64,000 bases of DNA from positions 6,138,001 to 6,202,000 of the forward strand of contig OX579637.1 of assembly GCA_951230915.1 (NCBI GenBank). The letters are read 5' to 3'. The first letter of the stretch is position 1, and each line of letters begins with the position of its first letter. Shown here piece after piece: positions 24,146-35,825 of the stretch. The position numbers were made by a program, and so were the translations under genes. This DNA comes from Antitrichia curtipendula. Lineage: Eukaryota; Streptophyta; Bryopsida; Hypnales; Leucodontaceae. The notes under the pieces are model-generated. The model was not told the origin of the DNA. It ran no database searches and saw only the letters and a program-made list of their open reading frames with translations.

Positions 24146-25639
24146 TATTAACCCCTAAATGCCAAAGCCACACAAATGTGGTGTTTGTAGAACTTTGAAG
24201 TTCAATAAAACCTAACCAAATTGCTATTTTTAGTAGTTCATACTTCTAGAAAATTCTTCTTGAAGTCTAGTTTTAGCTACAAAAGTCCAATTTTGAAAAT
24301 AAATGATAGTGATTTTTCTATTCAAGTTTTTGTACAAGGGTATGTGGGCGCAAGATTACCCACCTTTGGTAATCGGGCGAACACTGACCAGATTCTATGC
24401 CTTTATCCACGTTTTAAATATAGAGGGGTATTGTGAGCGCGGTCCACTGTGCCTTCCAAGCAATGGATCTTTTTGTGCTAACGTTTTCTGAGTGTCGTGG
24501 ATGGCAGCGAATACTACTAGAATTGCATGGGTAACTAGCAAGCTGACTGAGATGAGCAAAGGTGATTGGTAATTCCTAACTTTCTAATTGTCTATCCTAT
24601 GTATAGGGTTGGCTGGGTAGTTGGCGTCATTTCTAACGTCCCTAACTATGTGAGTGAGGAACCTTTACGTTCCTTCTATGAGTGTTGAAGACTATTTTTG
24701 GAAGTTTGACACTTCTCTCGGAAGTTTCAATCCTACGGCTAACCCTAAGTTTAATCTTTTCCTCTAATTCCTGACTTCTAAATATAACTCTAGATTTTTA
24801 CTCCTAAATTTAACTCCAAACTTTTACTCCTAATATTTAACTCCAAATTTTTACTCCTAAATGTAACTCCAAATTTTTACTCCTAATATTTAACTCTAGA
24901 TTTTTACTCTTGACTTATCCTGGGTCACTATTCACTTGAACGGCTAATTAAGGGAAAAATCAATGCTAATAAGGAGAAGCACCAAGTTTTGATTCAAGGA
25001 CTTACCTCGTCACTACCTGTGTCGGAAATGCGCTCGTCCGCATCCGCACGCTCATTTCTATACTCCATGGTGGTCCTTGGGTCGTGGGAATTTTTCCCCA
25101 AATTTAACGCTTATGTTATAAAAATTGTGGATCCCGTGTGATCTAACCTCTTTCTTTCCCTTCCTCCTTCTTTCCTTCTCCTTTTCTTTCCCTTTCTCTC
25201 TTTTTACACTAACACTATTCTACCTAGGCTTTGATGGGGTGTCTTACAACTATAGATTCAAATCCCAAGAAGTTTTAATGTCCCTCCTAACCTCTTACAC
25301 AACCTTGTCTTCGTGTCATCCTAATCCTACCTCCTAATGGTCACTACGAATTCTCGAGATTTCCTTTCTAACACCTATTTAGTTAAGCCTAGGGCACTAT
25401 TTATCGTCTCTCTCTCCCTTCTCCTATTTAATTCTATGACTCACTAACCTCCCTCCATTGTGTATAGGTGTGATTGTGGTGAGAGTTGAGAGTTGTTTGA
25501 TGCAGGTATAGAGGTGCGATTTATTCTTTCCTTCTCCTTTTCCCTATTCTCTTTTCTTTTTTTTCCTTGATTTCAACCCCTTAACTTCCCTCTAATCTCC
25601 ACTAATTCCAACTTTCTTTTCTCTCCCAAGTCTTCACTC
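24146..25639. other. Gene-free stretch with a short tandem repeat
   Basis: No coding sequence supported. Holds a 26-27 bp tandem repeat at about 24776-24909 (unit TTTACTCCTAAATTTAACTCC) and pyrimidine-rich DNA around 25140-25200 and 25530-25570. Confidence 0.5.
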
Positions 25640-25960
25640 AAGCCCTGGACTCCCTGGACCAACGCTGCCCAGACCCCCAGTGACTGCTCCCGACCCCCAG
25701 CGACTTGCCCAGACCCCCCTTGCGACCTACCCAGACCCCCTTGCGACTGGCCCGACTCTCCAACGACTGGCCCAGACTTCCTTGCGACCTGCTGGAACCC
25801 CCCAGCGACTCACCCGGACTCCCCAGCGATTGCTCCCGACCCCCTTGCGACCTGCCAGACCCCAACGATTGCTTCCCGACTCCCCAGCGACTCACCCCGA
25901 CTCCCCAGCAATTGCTGGACCCCTAGCGACCTGTCCCGACCTCCTAGCAACTGAATCTAT
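25640..25960. repeat. C-rich minisatellite (~20-25 bp unit)
   Basis: Degenerate units of the type CCCAGCGACTTGCCCAGACC. Both strands give long frames rich in Pro/Thr or Gly/Ser, which are artefacts of composition. Confidence 0.75.
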
Positions 25961-28083
25961 TTTTTGGGGTTCCTTAAGGGAACCCACCCAAGCAATTCTA
26001 AATCGGATTTTTGGTAAACTCTCTCCGGTTTTGGGTGTAGTTTCTTGTTTTACGGACGCCGGCTCACAAAGGGTGGGGTGACTCTTAAACTTAGACTTAA
26101 TCTCGGACGCTAAACCTTGGACTTTTCCGAGAACGTCTCGGACTCTAGACTTTGGAACGAATGTACATAGGAGTTCAAAGCTTCGCCATAGAATTGGTTT
26201 TAACACCAACTTTAGGACTTACGATACCCCTGCGTTCAAAGCTCCACCGTCTAACGCTTGTTTTTAACACGTACTTTAGGACTGGGACTGGTTACAGGTT
26301 CAAAGCTTCGCCGCTCCCCGGGGGGTGGGGCCCACTCACAACCAACAACGGAAAAGACAACTCTGGTTAGGACTCAATACGGGGGCACACATGCACACAA
26401 GGTCAATGATCACGGGTAAAATATCATATAGTAAAGGCCCCCCAAAGTGGCATCACCAAGGTACGGTGGGGGGTGACTTTAGGATTAGTACAAGGCATAC
26501 GAAGTCACACAAGTATAGGAGAGATCCGTTCAACTCACAACAAGGATACAAGGTTATACCAAAGATAGAAAGACTTCCGAATAGCAACAAGAGTATACAC
26601 AAACACACACAAAGTGTGTACAAGACAAGGTAGAAGGACTCCCAAGGACCTTCAAAGCTTGAAATAAAACAACAAAAGGAGCCAAAAGTGCTCCAAAAAC
26701 ACCGTAGAGGTTTCTTGGCTAAAACGCCAAAAATCCCAACATAAGTTGGACCCACGGACCCAAAACAAGAATTGGGGGTGTTCAAGAGAGAAAAATGGGG
26801 ACCTTAAATAGGTTTCCAAGGCCCCACCTTCCCCTCAAGAGCTCTAAAGTAACCTTGTCAACTTGGATTTTCATCCTCATCTTCAAAGATTTTCATCCTA
26901 ATCCCTAAAAAACTACTTTTATCTATCTACGCTAGACCAACCTCCTAACTTTTGGAGATTTACTCCAATCATTAAACGGATTGCGCCATTGGCTCCAGAT
27001 CGCCGTGTTTAGTCCGATACCCCTCTACCCCCCGTACCGAGGACAAAAAACCATCGTAGGCTAATTTAGTTTCAAAAACTAAACCGTGGTAAAATCCTAG
27101 ATATTGGGGGTCTCCTATTTTGAGAAATGTAAATAGCTTAGGGTCTCCGGTAGGTGTGAGGGAGTTGGAAAAGACTCTTGGTTGACTTCGTTTTGCCATC
27201 GTACGGTCCCGGGATGCCAATCAACGCGTCGGGGATCCCGCCACGTGATTAATTCTCGAGGAATCTCGCCGGTTCGGGTACTTGCTGCTATCGGAATGTC
27301 GCGAAACTTCACGGAGCGCATTATTAACATAAAACAAGCTAGTCTAATTTTTAGTGAGATTTTATGGAAACTTGGGTAATTTCCATGAAATTCCCATTGG
27401 AGGTTACCAGGGTTGACCACCCGCAAAAGGTTCTTCTGCAAGTCGGAAGATGACGGGATTTCTCACATGACTTCTCATAGGGTCACATGAAAGATGTGCA
27501 GGTGCGTTTCCGTACCTGGCACAATTGGTTAGTGGAGATGAATTGGCCATCTCCTTGAGTTTATCGATGGTGCGGGAATCTTTTGCAGATAGAGGAATCT
27601 TGGCAAATCGATTTTGTCGTTGGACTCCTGGCATGGGATTTACCCTAGGACACCATCCTTGGGCTGTAAGTTCCTTCACGGGCCCGATCTTGCGTTAGTG
27701 GCTCCTGCATGCTAACAATCGGGGTTTGGAGAATTTCTAAACCAAACTCTAGGACCCGACCTAGTAGCCTTGTTGTGGATCCCTCGGACTGACTTAGCCA
27801 TGAATTGCCACATTCATGGTGGGATTTAGCCCTTTTGGGTCTATGTGACTTGAATCCTACAAATCCAACCGTTTTGTTCTTTCTACCTATTTTTGGGCCC
27901 GGTTTGGTGGGATTCTAAGTCTAAACACAAATCTAGACCAAATACTATAATGGGTATGGTACAACCCTATTTTGGTTCTACACTCTTTTTATGGCTTTTT
28001 GTATATTTTTCTTAACTTTAAATTGCAAATTTCCAAAAAATAATTCTACGAGTCCCAAGTGACAAATTGGGAGCTCACACACC
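25961..28083. other. Gene-free stretch before the gag-like copies
   Basis: No supported gene. At about 26166-26310 a ~65-bp unit (GTTCAAAGCTTCGCC ... ACTTTAGGACT) is repeated about three times. The right part could be untranslated sequence or an LTR-like region of copy 1, but I find no terminal repeat or primer site. Confidence 0.4.
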
Positions 28084-29768
28084 TTGAAGATCAAGAACAT
28101 CTATCCAGCCATTCCGAAGGATGAGAGAGAGAGGAAACAGTTGGAGGAGGATCTAAGCCAAATTGGAGTAGCAGGGTTTCTTAGTCACCCCTGGAGTTTG
28201 AAGAGCAAAGAGATGATTCAGGAGTTGCTAGGCAAGCAATCGAACAAGTGGGCAAAGACCAGTCGCGCTCTGCCTGGAAAGTGGACAATTGAGACGTGGA
28301 AGAAGGTGTATGACTTTCCGCGTTCGGGAGAAGGGATGGCTCCGCGTACAGACAAGTTTGCGGAAGGAAAATTTTCTAATCCTCCCCATGCTAAAGACGG
28401 CTACGCAATAGCTAATTGCAAATAGGGAGAGAAATGAGGATGCTGGAGTTTGTAGTCCTAATACTGTATCCGGAACGTCCAAACCAGATCACAGTAACTT
28501 GAGCTAATATGATCTTCGGAGTGCTGAGTGGGGAGAGGAAAATATTCTGGGCAAGAATAGTGAAGGACCTAGTCAGAAAAATGGTCATATCTTTAGGAAA
28601 CTCGAAGGCAACCCCAATTGGGCCCTTCCTCTTCCACTTGTATGATTACCTAGGGACGCTTAGGAATTCAGAGAGATCCATATCAAAGGCAGCAGCCACT
28701 CTAGTGAAGCTAAACATAACTCCACCCCAAGAGAGTGAGGAAAGGGGAAAAAAAAGAGGACCGGATGAGGAATCCGGGAGGGGTTCATCAGAGAGGAAGA
28801 ATGGGTTGTCTGAACGGAAGACAAAGTCTAAGAGGATCCCAGCCTCCACTAAGAAGAAAGGACCCCAATGGGAGAGAATGGATTCTCCGAATTCGGAAGT
28901 TCAAAGAAAGGATCCACTGGGGAGGGTTATTTTGGATCTTGAGGTGATCCGGGAAGAGCTGGACATGGAGAGAGGCGCAGTGAGGAATGTCTGTGGATTG
29001 CTTGGAGGGATCAAAGTGTCTGAGCTAGCGGAGTAAGTAGAAGGTGTGATCCGAGATAGTGATGCTCGGAAGTGGATAACCTGAGTGAAGGAGCTGACTG
29101 AGAGGAATGAGGATCTCCACCGGTAGTTAGAAAAGAGTAAGGAAGCAAGGGACCTGTCAATAGAGTTTGATGAGACCCTAAGGAGGGTTCGAAGTTTTGT
29201 ATCCCATTCTAGGGATGTATTGATTAAAGCCCAACTTTATGATGAAGAAATCCACAATGCTGGTTCAGAAGCAGTAGCCAAGGCAATGATGGTGTTGGCG
29301 GAGTACTCGGAGGCGATTGAGAAATTCATGTACAAGATCCGCGAAGCCCTCCAACAAGCAGGATACCTTCCGGGTTTAGAGATGAAGGGGAGGGTGGAGA
29401 CAAGAAAGAAGACGTCACCAATTCAGTCGGCTCAGATCATGTCTCCTCCAAAGGAAAGAAAAGTGGAGAAGAAGACACCAGCCAAGGATTCCTCTAAGGA
29501 CAAGACAGAGGCAAGAGAAGGATCCGCACACGGATCCGGATCCAAGGAAGGCACCCGGAAGCCGGAATCCAATTTAGAGACACCCAAGGGTAAGGGTTCT
29601 AAATCCTCTTCTCATACACCCAGCACAACAAAGAGGAAGATTATGGCCAAGAGGGCCAGGGAGGTGTCTTCTGAGAGTCACCATTCAGAGGAGGATGAAA
29701 AGCTGAGTAATTCCGAGAAAGAAGAGAGCCAGTCGCGATCCGATTCCCTGAAGCGGCTTAGGAAGTAG
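28084..29768 (+). pseudogene. Unrecognised gag-like coiled-coil gene, copy 1
   Basis: Aligns with copies 2 and 3 downstream. The N-terminal part carries LEEDL and a GF-hP(W)-L-S pattern; then LEFVVLILYPERP and IGPFLFHLYD (copy 2: LEFLIPILYPEKP and ISPYLFHTYH), a long charged coiled coil, and a Lys/Ser/Glu-rich, nuclear-signal-like C-terminus ending KRLRK. One frame shift lies near 28425; after that the frame is continuous to TAG 29766-29768 but carries TGA 28494, TAA 29034, TGA 29082 and TAG 29124. I do not recognise the family. It has the composition of a gag or an accessory retroelement protein, or the putative plant transposon protein type of domain, but no zinc knuckle, protease, reverse transcriptase or integrase is nearby. 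Confidence 0.55.
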
Positions 29769-29785
29769 ATAGGAAGTTTGACGAT

Positions 29786-30196
29786 ACGTAACATTCGGAA
29801 ATTCAAAAAAATGCATAAAATAGAGATAAATAGGAGAATGATCTTGATATTTTGAATAGGTGTAGGAAATTAGACATTAGAAACCAAAAATAGAAAATAG
29901 TTCTTTCCTAGGAAGAGTAAAACAATAATTAGGTTAACATAGTGTTCCGGAACCAGTAGCCGGAAAGCCGGAAGTTCCGGAGCGTAGGGCTTCCAGCTAG
30001 GGAACTTACGGGAACTCCATCGGGTCGGGAACTTAGGGTTTCCAGTCGCTATATAAACCCCACCGCCATTTTCATTTGGTCTCTTTTCTCTACGGTTCTT
30101 CGCGAGTATACTTAGTGAGTGAAAGAGTGGTGAGATAGGATCGTGATAGGAAGTGGAAGTGAGGCCGGTGCAACTCGCATCCGGAAGTCTGATAGT
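29786..30196 (+). promoter_or_regulatory. Conserved promoter / LTR-like leader of copy 2
   Basis: Starts CGTAACATTC and is repeated at 35409 (TGTAGCATCC), a typical LTR-like start. Shared phrases are TGCATAAAATA, TTCTTTCCTAG, GTTCCGGAACC-type and GGGAACTTACGGGAACT. A TATA box CTATATAAAC lies at 30049-30058, followed by CCGCCATTTTCATT and then ATG at 30197. No matching 3' copy was identified, so a solo or degraded LTR is inference. Confidence 0.55.
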
Positions 30197-32835
30197 ATGA
30201 CGGAAACTCTAGTCCAGAAATCGGCGGTGACTGCCCAAGGTGTCATCCCGATGATTCTGTACGATCCGGATTGTCATCGAAGTTAGAGGAGGATCTGGCA
30301 GCCATGGGCTGTGTCGGATTCTTGCACCACCTATAGAACCTCAAGAGTGAGGGGATGATTGAGGAACTCCTTTACAAAGTTCCCAATCAATATGAGTTAA
30401 CGGTGAGGGGCCGCCCGAGAGCTTGGACCCAGGAACTCTAGGCCGGAACATACTTTGCCATAAACAGAGGAGCCGGATGGGCCGGCCGGCCGGAGAAGTA
30501 TGCGGCAGATTGGTTCTGAAACTCCGTCGACCCAAAGGAAGGGTTTGCGGCGAGCGACTGTGTCTTCGCCCGGGATTAGCAACTCTTAGAGTTTTTGATT
30601 CCCATCCTTTATCCGGAAAAGCCTAGTTGGGTCACGATAACGGTGGCGAACACAATCTTCGGAGCCTTAGGTGATAGGATAAATTCGGCTCCAAGGCCTG
30701 TGAACTAGGGAGGGCTTATCCAGACCATTGTGGATAAGTTAGCCAAAGGAATTGCTGGACGGAAGTCAAGCCCCATTAGTCCGTACCTGTTCCATACCTA
30801 CCATAGACAGGAAACCTTGAGTGAACCGGAGCAACTCATGTACCGGAAAGGCGAGAACCTCCTCAAGTACGGACTGAAACCGGAAGTTGAGCCGAAGGAG
30901 CCAGAGTCGGAAGATGAAGAGGTTCCGGAGGAAACCCACACTACTCCGGAGAAGGCTGGGTCCAGCCGATAGAAGTCCACCGATCGAGCCTCACAAGGGA
31001 AGCAAGTAGTGGAAGGTTCCGACCAACCAGAAAGTCCGAATCCGAAAACAGATCCGGTCAAGAGCGCCATGCATTGGCTGAGAACCACAAGGACCGTGAA
31101 CGACCGGATGGCGATAGTTCTCCGAGACGTATACACAACGCTAGGAGTGAAGGATGAGACAGAGATCCTAGCTGCCATTGCTCGGAGACCTGATCCGGAT
31201 TCCGAAGGAGGTCCAAGTCCTGCACACCCAGGTCCGGACTCTACAAGAAGAACGGAACCAATTCCGGAATCAACACCTCTGGTTGGAGCGGGAGATGCAC
31301 GTGGCGAACCGGAAGGCAACGGAGGCAATGGCCCTAGTCCAGAAGCTGGGGGAACTGGTGGACCTTCCCGCCAGCACCATCTCGAGGGCCCAACTGTGGA
31401 ACTCCTAGATGGTGGCACAAGGACACATCACCGGAACGAAAGTGGTCCTCATACTGATGGATATCGAGGCCCGGATCGAAGGGGTGCTAAAGGGTGAATG
31501 CAAGAAAGACTAGTACTATTTTTTGTCACACTTGTTATCGGCTATAACTTTTGAAGAATGAATCCAATTAACTTGAATTTTTTTTTTTAGATGGCTAACC
31601 TGATCTTGTTTAGATCCCTTATTTTTCAAAAAAATTTAAAAACCGTTTTATATTTAAATTTCAATTTAGCTAATTTGTCACACTTTGTAATTTAGGGTTT
31701 TTTAGTACTGGGGAGTATCCAAACTTAATGATCTAGATCTGAAATTTCTATGGTCTACTCCCATAGTAGGAAGTCATGTTTCTACCAAAGGAAATTCAAA
31801 AATATTTTATTTTATGCCCTCCAGATACGTGCAAACAGGGCTCTCTTGCGCGCGCAGTTCTGAACATTCAAAATTGTTTCAAGATCATTTTTTTGGTGAA
31901 ATGTCTTTCCTATAAAGTCCTCCCAAATGGCCAATTTGTAGTTTCCTTAAAAAAAAGAATTCCTACTTTTTACAAATTAAAATGTAAAAGTACCTATTTT
32001 CATGAGATTTTGCACTTTTCCAGTTCTCCTACTTAGAGAATTTTTCTATGCTTTTCCTTCCTAGGGTAACTTCTTCTTAAAGGTGTATACATTGAACATA
32101 TTTTTAAAATTTTTTAAAATTTTTTTTTCTAATTTTACAGTACTCCCAAAAAAACATGAGTACTATAGAAAACGCTACGCAAAAAGGATGGTCTTTCTTG
32201 CATTCATCCTAAAGGAGATGCGGCAGCTGATCAGAAGCCTCGACCCGAACCTGTTGGATCAAGCCATGTTCACGGACCTTCCGAGAGGAGAGTTTCAAGA
32301 AACTCCGGATGCCGGAACCTCGACGGAAAAGAGGAATCCGGAGATCCAGACTCGTCTGGTGATCTATCAAGAAGCCATGACGCCCAAAGACGTGGGCACA
32401 TAGACCACCGGTCTGCATGAGTCATCCGGGAGACAGGCGGTGGTGAACCTGTTTCCGCCTCTCCAACCTGAGGAGACGAAAGCCGAAGCCCTAGCTGTAG
32501 CAACTGTAAAAAACCCAGCCCGGACCGATCCGGATAGGTTTGTCCACATGCAAACCACTCCTCCTCCTACAAATCTGGATAACACTGTCATCAACCTCAC
32601 AGAGACAAAGTTGACGTGGCAGAGGCAAACACGGTTGGAGGAGCCGCTGGAGATCAAGGAGATAGAAGAGGAGTCGACCGAATCGCACTCCCAGTCTGAG
32701 ACGGAAACGGATTTGGATCCACCCCAGATCTGGACCCGATCCGCAACGAAGAGGACTCCACCAAAGATGCCTACCCGGAAGTCGACTCCTGCGAACCCGA
32801 GGGTCGGGTCTTCATTGAAGAAGGCCCGCAAATGA
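30197..32835 (+). pseudogene. Unrecognised gag-like coiled-coil gene, copy 2 (MITE-interrupted)
   Basis: ATG at 30197, ending KKARK and TGA at 32833-32835. The domain order is as in copies 1 and 3: LEEDL region, LEFLIPILYPEKPSW, ISPYLFHTYHRQETLSEPEQ, an acidic linker, coiled coil, a Pro/Thr-rich part with DPPQIWTRSATK and a basic tail. A one-base loss near 30285 shifts the frame. Then TAG at 30334, 30439, 30577, 30706 and 30970 and TGA at 30517 follow in one frame. Copy 3 reads TGG at the 30439 and 30706 sites. A second shift lies near 31195, a 716-bp MITE splits the coiled coil at 31493-32208, and TAG at 32401 is CAG in copy 3. Function unknown. Confidence 0.6.
31493..32208. mobile_element. 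716-bp MITE with 18-bp terminal inverted repeats
   Basis: Left end GGTGAATGCAAGAAAGAC and right end the reverse complement of GATGAATGCAAGAAAGAC (one mismatch). CTAAAG flanks both sides (31487-31492 and 32209-32214). Copy 3 has uninterrupted sequence at this place, confirming the empty site. The interior is AT-rich and non-coding. A 6-bp duplication does not settle the superfamily. Confidence 0.88.
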
Positions 32836-35408
32836 CTAGTACGGGTTGTAGCTTTGTTAGTTAGGATTTTGTCTAGTTAGCTATTTCCAAAACGAGTAAC
32901 CCGGACTGTGGGCCCTTAGTTCCGGACCTTTAAGATGTTAACGGATTTCCGTTTTATCCGGAACGGTTATTAGGACCGTTAGCCGAATTTTGGGTTGGCC
33001 GTTTGGCTGCTTTTTGGTTGTTTTTAAGGGCAAGCCGACTTGTTGGCCTGTCATTCTCTTTCCTTGTCATTTAATCTAAGCTTACTAGAGATCAATTTGA
33101 TCATTTCTTTGCGTATTGCGTTTATGTTTGAGTTGTATGCTGGTTTGTAAGTGAAGGTGTACAAGAGGGAGTCTGGATTTTATGACTGACAAATGAATTA
33201 AGATGTGTTTTGACAGAAGAGTTGTAAACTTATAAAGGAGGAGCTGTGTGTGGTGCCTTTAATTTGCCGGAATGGTGATCCAGTGGAAGCCCGTTAGGGG
33301 TGAGGGTGCAAGTCCAAAAGTATAGGGTGGATTGTATGCGGAGATAAGCAACCGCCAGAGGAATAATCCCATCCATTGAAAGGTCTGCCAACCTCCAGAG
33401 TAGTCGACAGCTAGGAAGTTAACACTTAAATCCGGAAAGTCATGATCTGTCGTTGTGGTAAGGAGGACCTAACACGGCCTTGTGTAACCTACTTTCCGGA
33501 TATGTTTTTCGGAAGGTTGTGAGGGTACGGATTTCTTCTATTGCTATTACAGTAAAATTCTTTGGTGATTGGATTTTGTTTTGTTTAGAGAGAGCAAAAA
33601 TAAAGAGTGGTGAGTCCCTGCCCCTCGGAAAGATCAACAGTGGATCCGCTGAGGTGAAACAGGGGTATCTAAAATCGGTTACTTAGAGAGTCGGAACTGG
33701 ATTCCGGAAGAGGACGGATCCGGACTAATCCGGATAACACTAGTTTCTGGAAGAGAAGCATTTGGTTGAACGGATTGCTTGGGATGTTTGAGAAGCGATG
33801 TCGGATACTCGAAACTTAAAGCAACCTACCAGAATTCCCCGGGACGATATTCCGTTTCATCTAACTACAATTGTGTGTTAAAGGTGCTTACACCTAGATT
33901 ACGCGTACTACAAGAAGCGGCTTACAAAATAGATAGCAAGTACTTAGGAAGGATCATAAGAAGTTAGATGAAAACCAGAGTTGGAAGTAGGTAGAAAGCT
34001 ACTCGTGAGGTGCTTTCTAGTTGGATGCACCTGGACTTCCTCTTTTCCGGGAATTTCGGATCTGAGATCCACATTTTGCGGAAAGGGGAGGGTGGTAGGA
34101 AAGTCAACTGTTAGTGGATAGGGAATGGCGTGTGTCATTCTCTGGTCCTATTTCTGGATTTCTAGGGACCTTTAGCGTTTCCTTTGGTTTGGTATTTAGG
34201 GGTTGGAAGTTAGTTCCAACTCCGGGCAGTTTCATATTCTTGTTTTCATATTTTATCTTACAAAGAAAGTTGGGATTTCAACTCCATTGAGTACTGGTCT
34301 CAAAAGTCTTGGTCTTGTGTGAGGGGTTAGGCGGTGCTTTGACCATTGCTAGTTCTAGTGGCTCAATGGTGGAAAACTTGAGAGGAGAAGTTACCCCCGG
34401 ATTCTGTCTGGATCCGGTTTCAGGAGCATTGGAATACGGTTGATAAACCATTGTGTATTGGGAGGAAATTCTGATTGTTGAAGTTTCTTGAATGTCTTCC
34501 AAGTGGGATAGCCTTTTTTAGGTTAGATAAATTCTTCAGGTAGGAGAGCGAGCGCTATTCGACGTCAGATGAGGTCCTGCTGAATCCGGGAGAGAGGAAT
34601 ATGAAGATAGTCTGGATCTTCTAATTAGCAAAGTACCAAGTCTGGCTCTTGGGGTCTGGTGGAGAGTGATGTCCAGATTAGTTGTGAGGAAGAATCCGCA
34701 TCCGGGATTTGTTTGTGTGTGTGGTTTGTGTTTTCTCTAAGTGAAACTTCAGTCACTCTAATCTATTGAAGGGTAGGGTATACGTTCCCTTCCTTAACCC
34801 CAAGAGCGGAACCCTCTGATATAGAGGTTAAACTATTGCATCGGTTACTTGGTTTACTGGATCCGAATCCAGAAAAGGCACAGAATAACAACACTCTTTC
34901 CGGTTCCGCGTCTGTTAGATTGAATACTAAAGTATTGGGTAGTATTAGACACCAATACTGATTTATAAACCCATTTTGTGTGGATTTGATACACGAAGAG
35001 TATGTGAGTTGAAAGGGAAGAAGGTTTAGAGGATATAGATAGGGAAATATAGTTCCTAGTTAGTAGTTCCGGATTCTTTCTGCCTTGGGTTTTGGTTACT
35101 TCCCGTATTGTGAACTCCGGAATATTGAAGAAACTACAAGTTAAAATCCTGTGGGAACGATACACGAGTCATCTTAGGTGTTTTACGCTAGTTTAATGCC
35201 TAAAGGTAGGATTTGTGCTTTCTTGTGCTATGACATTGTTAAACAATTTTAACTCAGGGTCTAGGAAATGAAATTGTCCCTTGACAGCCTGTTTCTTTTT
35301 GGTTCTCTCAAGAAACTCTTTGGTAGCGTAACAATTAAGAAGAACTGACTTTGGTACTTTCATGGTAGGGTTGTTCGGACGATCGGACGTCCACAACGCA
35401 AGGTCTGT
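32836..35408. other. Gene-free stretch between copies 2 and 3
   Basis: The first ~250 bp match the 3' flank of copy 3 (shared GTTTTGTTAGTTA-like and CCGGAACGGTTA-like phrases), so they belong to the repeated unit. The rest shows no supported gene. A single GTCCG-like cluster (TCGGACGATCGGACGTCC) sits at about 35375. Confidence 0.45.
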
Positions 35409-35825
35409 GGCAATATGTAGCATCCAAAAACTCAAAATAATGCATAAAATAGGAACAAATAGGAGGAAGTTTTTGAAATTTTTACATAGGCATAGGAAAT
35501 TAGACACTAAAAACTAGAATTTGAAAAGAATTCTTTCCTAGAGAGATTAAAATTGTTATTAGGGTAACACAGTGTTCTGGAACCAATAGCCAGAAAGTCA
35601 AAAAGATCCGGATTATAGGGAGTTCCGGCTAGGGAACTTACGGGAACTTCGTCGGGTCGAGAACTTAGGGTTTCTAGTTACTATTAAACCCTGCCGCCAT
35701 TTTCATTCCTTCTCTTTTCTCTGCACTTCTTCGTGAGTACGTTTAGTAAGTGAAAGAGTGGTGAGATAGGATTGCAATAGAAAGAGAAAGGGAGGCCGGT
35801 GCAGTACGCATCCGAGTGTTTTAGC
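35409..35825 (+). promoter_or_regulatory. Conserved promoter / LTR-like leader of copy 3
   Basis: Homologue of 29786-30196. It starts TGTAGCATCC and keeps the GGGAACTTACGGGAACT and CCGCCATTTTCATT phrases. The TATA box is degraded (ACTATTAAAC instead of CTATATAAAC), so the promoter is probably weaker. Confidence 0.5.

Noticed and set aside
25680..26081. Pro/Thr/Leu-rich frames in C-rich DNA
   Set aside because: Generated by the C-rich tandem repeat; no start context or domain.
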